Under the pieces are notes generated by a model. That model was not told the origin of the DNA, ran no database searches, and saw nothing but the letters and a program-made list of their open reading frames with translations. The translations under genes were made by a program, and so were the position numbers. Positions 55,644 through 62,231 of a DNA stretch of 64,000 bases are shown one piece after another. Position 1 is the stretch's first letter, and each line of letters begins with the position of its first letter. The stretch comes from Burkholderiales bacterium (lineage in GTDB: Bacteria; Pseudomonadota; Gammaproteobacteria; Burkholderiales; Burkholderiaceae_C), in contig JAIOOS010000029.1 of assembly GCA_021414305.1 (NCBI GenBank), positions 124,001 through 188,000 on the forward strand, in the 5' to 3' direction.

Positions 55644-56227
55644 GCAACGCGGAAAAGACCATGAACAATCCTTCGGTCGGCAAGGTGCAGAGCCTGCACG
55701 ACGACGGCACCCACCTGCGGCTGGACGAGCGCGCGCTCGAGGCGGCCAAGCGCAGCCTCGAGAAGGGCGCCGTGACGCCGAGCTACGGTCCGTGGCGCGA
55801 AGACATCATCAAGCTGCTGAACGACGCCCTCGCCACCGAGATCGTCTGCACGCTGCGCTACAAGCGGCACTACTACACCGCCAAGGGCGTGGCGTCGCCG
55901 GCGATCGCCGACGAGTTCCTGGTGCATGCACAGGAAGAGACGGCGCATGCCGACCAGCTCGCCGAACGGATCGTCCAGCTCGGCGGCGAGCCCGACTTCG
56001 CACCGGCGACCCTGCTCGAGCGCAGCCACGCCGACTACGACGAATCGTCGGACCTGCAGGCCATGATCCGCTCGAACCTGATCGCCGAACGCGTGGCCAT
56101 CGAGGCCTACAGCCAGATGATCGCGCTGATCGGCGACAAGGACTCGACCACCCGCCGCATCCTCGAATCGATCCTCGGCCAGGAGCAGGAGCACGCCGAC
56201 GAGCTCAGCGACTGGCTCACTCCCTGA
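55640..56227 (+). CDS. Ferritin-like diiron protein (bacterioferritin/DPS-like)
   Basis: 195 residues. A helical bundle with the diiron ligand pattern: Glu in ATEIVCTLRYKRH (about residue 72), EExxH in AQEETAHADQLAER (about 104-108), Glu in ERVAIEAYSQM (about 154) and ExxH in GQEQEHADEL (about 183-187). These fit a bacterioferritin-like iron-storing or peroxide-consuming protein. A later ATG at 55661 has GGAAAAG in front of it and would drop seven residues; either start is possible. It is coupled to DUF1328 and followed by the BON lipoprotein, suggesting a stress operon. Confidence 0.88.
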   Translation: MSNAEKTMNNPSVGKVQSLHDDGTHLRLDERALEAAKRSLEKGAVTPSYGPWREDIIKLLNDALATEIVCTLRYKRHYYTAKGVASPAIADEFLVHAQEETAHADQLAERIVQLGGEPDFAPATLLERSHADYDESSDLQAMIRSNLIAERVAIEAYSQMIALIGDKDSTTRRILESILGQEQEHADELSDWLTP

Positions 56228-56309
56228 CGTTTCAGGCCTGCTTCGGTGGGGCCTTCGAATCCACCGTCACTCGTTCCATAACTCGTCCTTTCCTCACTGG
56301 AGTCACACC

Positions 56310-56624
56310 ATGAACCTTCGCACCCCTCTCGCGGCGCTCGTTGCCGCCGCCGCCCTGATCGTCACCTCCGGCTGCGCGGTCACGCGCGGCCAGGAATCGG
56401 TCGGCTCCTACGTCGACGACGCGTCGATCACGACCTCGGTCAAGGCCAAGATGGTCGAGGACAAGAACGTCGACGCCTCGGCCATCAAGGTCGAGACGCT
56501 GAATGGCGAGGTCATGCTGTCGGGCTTCGCCAAGAACTCGGTCGAGAAGAACACCGCCGAAAGCATCGCCATGAAGGTGAAGGGCGTGAAGGGGGTCAAG
56601 AACCAGATCGCCGTTCGCCCGTGA
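56310..56624 (+). CDS. BON-domain lipoprotein
   Basis: 104 residues. Signal peptide with lipobox VTSGC (Cys about residue 22), then one BON domain (about 35-104) including ASITTSVKAKMVEDKNVDAS and a V-E-T-LNGEVMLSGFA core. BON proteins (OsmY, DolP) sit in the periplasm and bind phospholipid, often under osmotic stress. CTGGAGT precedes the ATG. An 82-bp gap follows the ferritin-like gene, and a terminator lies about 50 bp downstream. Confidence 0.93.
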   Translation: MNLRTPLAALVAAAALIVTSGCAVTRGQESVGSYVDDASITTSVKAKMVEDKNVDASAIKVETLNGEVMLSGFAKNSVEKNTAESIAMKVKGVKGVKNQIAVRP

Positions 56625-56675
56625 TCGTGATCGAGCCGGCGCTCCGTGCCGGCTGATCGCTGCCTCGGCAGCATG

Positions 56676-56709
56676 CCGCCCGGCCGTCGCGAGACGCCCG
56701 GGCGGTTTT
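56676..56709 (+). terminator. Rho-independent terminator after the BON gene
   Basis: Eight-base-pair stem CCGCCCGG / CCGGGCGG with a 14-nt loop and TTTT. It is placed in the convergent gap (56625-56758) between the BON lipoprotein and pqiC. The T-tract is short, so efficiency is uncertain. Confidence 0.7.
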
Positions 56710-56758
56710 CGTTGGCGACGACTCCCGGTCGGCGGGAGCGACTTGGCTCAGCCCGCTG

Positions 56759-57361
56759 TCAGGCCGGGCACGCAGGCGACCCCGCCTGCAAGGCGACAAC
56801 GCTCGCGCCGATCGCAGCGGCCAGGCGAACGGCCGCGCGGCGATGCGCGGCGGCGAGCTCCGGCATGCCGCCGCTGGCGCCCTCGCGCACGAGCAACGTG
56901 CAGCGCAGCGTGGCGCCGGCATTGGCCGGGACCACGCTCCATGCGGCCTCGATGCGCGCCTCGCGGCCGGGAACCGAATCGAAGCGCCGCAGCTCGAGCG
57001 CCACCCGCAGCGGCGGCGTGGCGCCTCGCCCTTCGACGATGCCGAAACGCGCGCCGAGCTGCTCGAGCAGCGCCTGGCGCAGCTCGTCGCGCAGCGGGCT
57101 CGCCCAGCGCTCCTGCTCGAGGCTGGCAAGGCTCTCGTCCGGCAGGCGCACCAGCCACTGCGGCTGATCCACCTGCGCCGGCAGACGGATCGGCTCGAGC
57201 ACCACGAACAGCGGCGCGGCGCGCACCGCGGGGTCCCGCGGCGTCGGCTCGGCCGGCATCAGCGTGTGCAGCCGGGTCGGCGGCGGCGAGGTCGAGCAAG
57301 CCGCGAGCGCGAGCAATGCAGCGAGCGCGACGGCGGCGAGCGGAAGGAATCTCTCTGTCAT
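56759..57361 (-). CDS. pqiC: PqiC-like outer membrane lipoprotein
   Basis: 200 residues. Signal peptide with lipobox ALAAC (Cys about 21) and STSPPPTRLHTL immediately after it; the rest fits the ABC-type transport auxiliary (PqiC/YmbA) fold with VVLEPIRLPAQVDQPQWLVR and the PLRDELRQALLEQLGARFGI helix. PqiC receives the PqiB lipid channel at the outer membrane. Start at ATG 57361 is preferred; a TTG at 57385, overlapping the pqiB stop as TTGA, is an alternative that adds eight residues. Confidence 0.9.
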   Translation of the reverse strand: MTERFLPLAAVALAALLALAACSTSPPPTRLHTLMPAEPTPRDPAVRAAPLFVVLEPIRLPAQVDQPQWLVRLPDESLASLEQERWASPLRDELRQALLEQLGARFGIVEGRGATPPLRVALELRRFDSVPGREARIEAAWSVVPANAGATLRCTLLVREGASGGMPELAAAHRRAAVRLAAAIGASVVALQAGSPACPA

Positions 57362-57381
57362 GGCGGGGCCTGTCGGGTCGC

Positions 57382-59037
57382 TCAACGTTGCGGAACGGGG
57401 GCGTCGGCCGGCTTGCCGCGCAGCAGCGACTCCGGATGCTGCTGCAGGTAGTCGGACAGCACGCGCAGCGAACGCGCGGTGCGCTGCAGCTCGAGCAGGG
57501 TCTCCTGCAGGTTCTGCTGCACCGGTGCGCCCGGATCGGTGACGTTGCGGTCGAGGTTGTCGAGCGAGGCCTGGGCCCGGGCCAGGGTCTTCTGCACCTC
57601 GGCCATCGCCTTCTGCGCTTCCGGTGTGAGCCGGCTGATCGCGGCGTTGGCGCCGGCGAGAGTCGAGCGCAGGTCCTTGCCGATCTCGTCGAACGGAATC
57701 TTGCTCACCTTCTCGACGATCTCGGCGATCTGCGGCTGGATCTCGCTCAGGGTGCCTTTCGCCGTCGGCAGGGTCAGCGTGCCGTCGTTCAGGGACGCCC
57801 GCGCCGACTCCTTGCCGATGAAGTCGAGGGCGACGTAGAGCTGCCCGGTCAGGAGGTTGCCGGTGCGAAGCTGGGCGCGGATGCCGTTGGCGACGAGTTG
57901 CTGCAGGGCCGCGGCGTCGCCGGTCTCGGCGGGCGACTTCGCCGGCGCCGCCTGCAGCAGCGCGGTGCGGACGACGCCCAGGCGCTGCGGAAAGACGTCG
58001 GCAAAGACCTCGACCGGGAAGCGCTTGCGCGCCGGGTCGTACTGCAAGGCGATCGACGTGACCTTGCCGATCTCGAGGCCGAACAGGTCGATCGCCGCGC
58101 CTTCGGCCAGGCCGCGCACCGACGAGTCGAACACCATCCGCACCCGCACCGGCAGGCCGTCCGGCGGCGCCATCGCCGAGGGGCGATCGTTGTACAGGGT
58201 GAACACCGCGTTCGCCGGCACGGGCTTGCGCGGACCGGGCGGATTCTCGAACGCCAGCCCGCCCGCCAGCACCGAGGCGAGGGTCTGCGTGTTCAGGGTG
58301 AGGCCGCTGGCGTTGACGCTGAGGTCGATGCCGCTCGCGTTCCAGAACCGCGTGTCCTGGCCGACCAGCTTCTGGTACGGCGCCTCGATGAAGATGCGCA
58401 CCGAGAGCTCGTCGCGCTGGGCGTCGAGCGTGTAGCCGACCACCCGGCCGACGTTGGTGCGGCGGTAGAAGACCGGCGAGCCGAAGTCGAGCGAACCGAG
58501 GTCGAAGGAACGCAGCACGAAGATCGCGCCCGGCTCGCCGCGCAGCACGAACGGCGGCGCCTCCAGGCCCTTGAACTCGCTGCGCGCGGTGGTGGACACG
58601 CCGGCATCGGTGCCGATGTAGGCGCCCGAAAGCAGCGTGCCGAGGCCGGTGACGCCGCCGATGCCGATGCGCGGCCGGACCACCCAGAAGCTCGTGTCCT
58701 GCACCGCCATGCCCGCCGCGGAACGGTCGAGCTGGACGCCGACGACGACGCCCTTACGGTCGTCGCGCAGCGACACCGTGCGCACCTTGCCGATCACCAC
58801 TTCCTTGTAGCGAACCTCGGTCTTGCCGGGCTCCACGCCCTCGGCGGAAGCGAACTCGATGTCGATGCGCGGGCCGGTCAGGAAGACGTTGCGCACCAGC
58901 AGCGAGGCGCCGATCGCCACCGCCACGGCCGGCAGCAGCCAGACCAGCGAGACGTTCCAGCGTCGCGCCTGGACGACACGCGGCTGCGGCAGGTCCTCGG
59001 CCGCCGGCTGCGCGGGGTCAGGCGGATCGTCCGGCAT
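57382..59037 (-). CDS. pqiB: PqiB: MCE-family (MlaD-like) lipid transport protein
   Basis: 551 residues. An N-terminal helix (WLLPAVAVAIGASLLV, about 32-47) is followed by three MCE domains (about 50-145, 160-270 and 290-405), with repeats such as GPRIDIEFASAEGVEPGKT and LEIGKVTSIALQY, then a long coiled coil (about 440-530). PqiB forms stacked hexamer rings making a tunnel for phospholipids between membranes. It overlaps pqiA upstream (start at 59037, or TTG at 59046) by about 20 bp and pqiC lies downstream. Same gene order as E. coli pqiABC. Confidence 0.94.
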   Translation of the reverse strand: MPDDPPDPAQPAAEDLPQPRVVQARRWNVSLVWLLPAVAVAIGASLLVRNVFLTGPRIDIEFASAEGVEPGKTEVRYKEVVIGKVRTVSLRDDRKGVVVGVQLDRSAAGMAVQDTSFWVVRPRIGIGGVTGLGTLLSGAYIGTDAGVSTTARSEFKGLEAPPFVLRGEPGAIFVLRSFDLGSLDFGSPVFYRRTNVGRVVGYTLDAQRDELSVRIFIEAPYQKLVGQDTRFWNASGIDLSVNASGLTLNTQTLASVLAGGLAFENPPGPRKPVPANAVFTLYNDRPSAMAPPDGLPVRVRMVFDSSVRGLAEGAAIDLFGLEIGKVTSIALQYDPARKRFPVEVFADVFPQRLGVVRTALLQAAPAKSPAETGDAAALQQLVANGIRAQLRTGNLLTGQLYVALDFIGKESARASLNDGTLTLPTAKGTLSEIQPQIAEIVEKVSKIPFDEIGKDLRSTLAGANAAISRLTPEAQKAMAEVQKTLARAQASLDNLDRNVTDPGAPVQQNLQETLLELQRTARSLRVLSDYLQQHPESLLRGKPADAPVPQR

Positions 59038-59743
59038 GTTCGGCAACTCCTGTGTTCGGCGGCGCCGACCCGCGCCGGGCGGCGGGCCGGGGATCGTCCC
59101 AGATCAGCTTCGGATCGAAGGCGTAGGTCGCGAGCATCGTCAGCACGACGACCGCGGCGAAGGCGAGCAGGCCCGGCCCGGCCTGCACGCTGGCGAGCGA
59201 GCCGTAGCGGATCGTCGCCGCGAGCAGGACGACGACGTAGACGTCGAGCATCGACCAGTGGCCCACCGCCTCGATCAGGCGGTACAGCCTCGCCCGGTCG
59301 AGCCGGCGCCAGGCGGGCGCGTACTGCGTGCTCCAGGCGAGCAACGCCAGGGCGCCGATCTTCAGCACCGGCACCGCGATGCTGGCGATGAAGACGATGA
59401 TCGAGAGACCCCAGGAGCCGTCGATCCAGAGCTCACGGATGCCGCCGAGCAGGGTGTGGTCGTCGTGCTGCAGCGCCGAGACGGTGGTCATGATCGGCAG
59501 CACGTTGGCTGGCACGTAGAGCACCGCGGCCGCGACCGTCGAGGCCCAGGTGCGCTGCAGGCTGAGGGGCTTCCTGACGTGCAGCACGTGGCCGCAGCGC
59601 GGGCACTTCTGCAGCCGGGGTGCGTCGCCGGGCCGCTCGACTTCGTCGGCGAACGCGTTCGCCGAGGTCAGGCCGCAACTCTCGCAGCCGAGCACCGGCG
59701 GCCGGGACGGATCGTCGTAGGCCACGTCGCTGGCGGCACTCAT
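59018..59743 (-). CDS. PqiA-like membrane protein, second copy
   Basis: 241 residues with one PqiA domain. The N-terminus has CESCGLTS and CPRCGHVLHVRK, a rubredoxin-like zinc ribbon, then four hydrophobic helices (about 75-100, 115-140, 165-185, 195-215) including PLSLQRTWASTVAAAVLYVP and MTTVSALQHDDHTLLGGI. E. coli PqiA holds two such domains in one protein; here they are two genes, this one downstream of the 60342 copy by an ATGA overlap. Probably the permease partner of the PqiB tunnel. Confidence 0.9.
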   Translation of the reverse strand: MSAASDVAYDDPSRPPVLGCESCGLTSANAFADEVERPGDAPRLQKCPRCGHVLHVRKPLSLQRTWASTVAAAVLYVPANVLPIMTTVSALQHDDHTLLGGIRELWIDGSWGLSIIVFIASIAVPVLKIGALALLAWSTQYAPAWRRLDRARLYRLIEAVGHWSMLDVYVVVLLAATIRYGSLASVQAGPGLLAFAAVVVLTMLATYAFDPKLIWDDPRPAARRGSAPPNTGVAEHAGRSA

Positions 59744-60342
59744 TGCACGTGCCACCACAGGTGCTTGAGGCCGGCCGACTCGATCGCCGCGAACAGCACC
59801 ATCACCCCGCCGAGGGCGAACAGCCCCGGTCCGGGCACGGCATCGGCCAGGCCCGCGAGGCGCACCAGCGACAGCAGCGCGCCGATCGTGAACACCTCGA
59901 TCATGTTCCAGCGGCCGGCCTGGTGCAGCACGCGAACGCAGGTGGCGAAGCCGCGTGGCACCCTGCCGGCGGCCAGCGGCACCAGCACGTAGAGGCGCAA
60001 GACGAGGAACAGCGCCGGCGCGATCAGGGCCGTGATCGCGGTGGCCGCGGCAACGATTTCCTGGCCCTCTTCCCAGCTCGCGGAAATCGCCCCCGGCAGG
60101 GTCGTTGCCGTGGCGACGCCGCGCAGCTCGAGCACGAGCACGTCGCTGCTGATGCCGATCAGGAAGACGACGGTCGCGGTGATCGTCAACGCAAGGATGG
60201 TCGTCAGCGACATGCGGTGGCCGCGGCCGAGGACGGCCTCGCAGCGAACGCAGCGGGCGATCGAGCCGTGGCCGAGCGGGCGCCAGCGGTGCGCCATCGC
60301 GCACTGCTCGCACACCACCAGCGAACCCTGTTCACGGCTCAT
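59740..60342 (-). CDS. PqiA-like membrane protein, first copy
   Basis: 200 residues. Zinc ribbon CEQCAMAHRW and CVRCEAVLGRG, then four hydrophobic helices (about 45-65, 90-120, 135-160, 170-190) with GRWNMIEVFTIGALLSLVRL, the typical PqiA segment. First gene of the pqi operon. A GATAAT hexamer 35 nt upstream is the likely -10, giving a leader near 29 nt. No paraquat-type regulator is adjacent. Confidence 0.9.
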   Translation of the reverse strand: MSREQGSLVVCEQCAMAHRWRPLGHGSIARCVRCEAVLGRGHRMSLTTILALTITATVVFLIGISSDVLVLELRGVATATTLPGAISASWEEGQEIVAAATAITALIAPALFLVLRLYVLVPLAAGRVPRGFATCVRVLHQAGRWNMIEVFTIGALLSLVRLAGLADAVPGPGLFALGGVMVLFAAIESAGLKHLWWHVQ

Positions 60343-60377
60343 CCCGACTCCGCGCGCACCCTGCGCGACTGGCGGCG

Positions 60378-60383
60378 ATTATC
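60378..60383 (-). promoter_or_regulatory. Candidate -10 element of the pqi operon
   Basis: GATAAT on the minus strand, preceded by GT (GTGATAAT), ending 35 nt before the first pqiA start. Unlike the leaderless candidates it leaves room for a short 5' UTR. Confidence 0.45.
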
Positions 60384-60425
60384 ACGGCCGCCCGGGGACG
60401 CGCTCCTCGCGGCTGCGCCGGGCGG

Positions 60426-60710
60426 TCAATTCACCGATCGGATGTAGGCCACGGTACGCGGGGCGTAGCGCTGCTGCATGCGCGCCTGCTGCGTCTGGAC
60501 GGCGAGAACCGGCCGGGCAACGAAGCGCGCGTCCTCGGCGGCACGAGCTGCCGCCTCGAGCTGGATCGCGGCGCGGCGCTGCGTCTTGGCCCGGTCCACC
60601 GCGCCGACGACGACCGAATAGAACACCGCCAGCAACACGATCCCGATCAGCACGGCGCTGCCGAGAACGCCATGCCGCACGAGCGGCCTCTGCATATCGA
60701 GCGTGCTCAT
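60426..60710 (-). CDS. Small single-helix membrane protein, unknown
   Basis: 94 residues: short hydrophilic start MSTLDMQR, one helix about 14-34 (GVLGSAVLIGIVLLAVFYSVV), then a positively charged soluble part RAKTQRRAAIQLEAAARAAE ending RTVAYIRSVN. Preceded by AGGAGAGG, a strong ribosome binding site. The ATG overlaps the stop of the small gene upstream as ATGA. No family recognised. Confidence 0.75.
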   Translation of the reverse strand: MSTLDMQRPLVRHGVLGSAVLIGIVLLAVFYSVVVGAVDRAKTQRRAAIQLEAAARAAEDARFVARPVLAVQTQQARMQQRYAPRTVAYIRSVN

Positions 60711-60916
60711 GTCCTCTCCTTGCTTCCTGAGCGCGAGGTGGTGGCCCTGCGGCCGTTGCGCGGCTCTCGCCGTTCCTTGGGACTGGCCGGCCGCGCCGCC
60801 CGTTTCGTCGTCGCCGTGCGATACCGCTGCGGAGCGGTCTCGGGCGTCATTGACGTCGGCGAGACGTCGAAGAACCAGCGCACGAAATGGTCGATCCGGT
60901 CGGTGAGCGTGGACAT
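60707..60916 (-). CDS. Small basic protein, unknown
   Basis: 69 residues, start MSTLTDRIDHFVRWFFDVSP, then a strongly basic tail rich in Arg, Lys, Ser and Pro (KERREPRNGRRATTSRSGSK). CAGGAGA precedes the ATG at 60916 and the stop overlaps the next start as ATGA, both supporting a real gene. The tail resembles nucleic-acid-binding disordered regions, but this could also reflect GC-rich codon bias. Confidence 0.6.
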   Translation of the reverse strand: MSTLTDRIDHFVRWFFDVSPTSMTPETAPQRYRTATTKRAARPASPKERREPRNGRRATTSRSGSKERT

Positions 60917-61118
60917 GAAGGTCTCCTGGAAGCGACCTTACGCACGCGCAGCAGTGCGGCGAAGCAGCAGATCCCGCCGACTGGCGTCGGACGCCGCCTA
61001 CTCCGGCCGACCTGCGGACATTTCCTACACCGCGCTCCGGCGCCGTCGCATGGAGCGCCCCCGGGCCACATGGCAAATTTCCCGGGCGGTCAGGAGGCCG
61101 TGTCCGGGAGCTTTTTCC

Positions 61119-61952
61119 ATGCTGATCAGGATCGGGTTCGACATCGAGCTGTCCGTCGCCACGCCGATGGCCCTCATCTACCTGCTGCGCGTGCATCCTT
61201 CGCGGCGCGACGACCTCGTCGCCCCGGAAAACCTGCTGGTGAGCGGCGGCCTGCAGCCCGAGGAGTACATCGACAGCTTCGGCAACCATTGCGGCCGGGT
61301 CAATGTGCCGGTGGGGATGAGCACCGTGCGGCTGACCAGCGACGCGCTGATCCGCGACTCCGGCGAGCTCGACGAGTTCAACCCCGAGGCGCGCCAGCAC
61401 GACCCGACCGAGCTACCCGCCTCGACCCTGCAGTTCCTGCTGCCGAGCCGCTACTGCGAGGTCGACAGCGAGCTGCTCTCCTTCGCCTGGAACCGCTTCG
61501 GCGGCATCGCGCCCGGCCCGGCCCGCGTCCAGGCGATCTGCGACTTCGTCCATTCGCACCTGAAGTTCAACTACAAGTCGGCCCGCCCCACCCGGACCGC
61601 GCTCGACGGCTTTCGCGAGCAGGAGGGCGTGTGCCGCGACTTCACGCACCTGGCGATCACGCTCTGCCGCTGCATGAACATCCCCGCGCGCTACACCACC
61701 GGCTACCTCGGCGACATCGGCATCCCGCCGGTGCCCGGACCGATGGACTTCAGCGCCTGGTTCGAGGCCTTCCTCGGCGACCGCTGGTACACCTTCGACG
61801 CCCGCCACAACCGGCGCCGCATCGGCCGCATCGTCATGGCGCGCGGCCGCGACGCCGGCGACGTGCCGATCACGATGTGCTTCGGCCCGAACAGCCTGGT
61901 CCGCTTCGACGTCGTCACCGACGAGGTCGTCGAGGAGCGGGTCGCCGCCTGA
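61119..61952 (+). CDS. Transglutaminase-like superfamily protein
   Basis: 277 residues. The N-terminal part (about 1-110) is a beta-rich domain usual in this family. The transglutaminase-like core has the Cys in QEGVCRDFTHLAITL (about residue 173) and the Asp in RWYTFDARHN (about 230). The canonical His position, normally HAWxE, reads FSAWFEAFLGD here, with Ser in place of His; the His in FDARH follows. The family contains proteases and inactive scaffolds. ATG at 61119 was taken as the earliest start with a family-like N-terminus (MLIRIGFDIEL). The 202 bp upstream hold GC-rich DNA and CCCGGG motifs only. Confidence 0.85.
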   Translation: MLIRIGFDIELSVATPMALIYLLRVHPSRRDDLVAPENLLVSGGLQPEEYIDSFGNHCGRVNVPVGMSTVRLTSDALIRDSGELDEFNPEARQHDPTELPASTLQFLLPSRYCEVDSELLSFAWNRFGGIAPGPARVQAICDFVHSHLKFNYKSARPTRTALDGFREQEGVCRDFTHLAITLCRCMNIPARYTTGYLGDIGIPPVPGPMDFSAWFEAFLGDRWYTFDARHNRRRIGRIVMARGRDAGDVPITMCFGPNSLVRFDVVTDEVVEERVAA

Positions 61953-61991
61953 GCCGGCACCGGCCGGCATCCACAACCCAAGGAGAACACG

Positions 61992-62228
61992 ATGGCAAGC
62001 ACCCCCGCGAAGAAAGACGAAGTCCAGGGCGAAGGCGACTACGAGGCCGGCCGCCGCTACGACAAGGCGGCGCGCGAGTTCGCCGAGTCCGGCAAGGTCC
62101 AGCCGGCGGCGCACGAAGCCGCGCCCGGATCTGCGAGCGAGGCCGAAGCCATGAAGCGCGCCGAGGAGATCGGCAAGTCGCATTCGAAAGGCGAGGACCG
62201 CCCCGAGGGCGGCAAGAGCAAGAGCTGA
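61992..62228 (+). CDS. Small hydrophilic protein, unknown
   Basis: 78 residues, about half charged or Gly/Ala/Ser, no hydrophobic segment and no Cys. Sequence runs such as KKDEVQGEGDYEAGRRYDKA and AEEIGKSHSKGEDRPEGG suggest a disordered stress or desiccation-type protein. AAGGAGAAC precedes the ATG, a strong ribosome binding site, which supports a real gene. No family recognised. It converges on the AsmA-family gene with three bases between stops. Confidence 0.75.
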   Translation: MASTPAKKDEVQGEGDYEAGRRYDKAAREFAESGKVQPAAHEAAPGSASEAEAMKRAEEIGKSHSKGEDRPEGGKSKS

Positions 62229-62231
62229 GCT

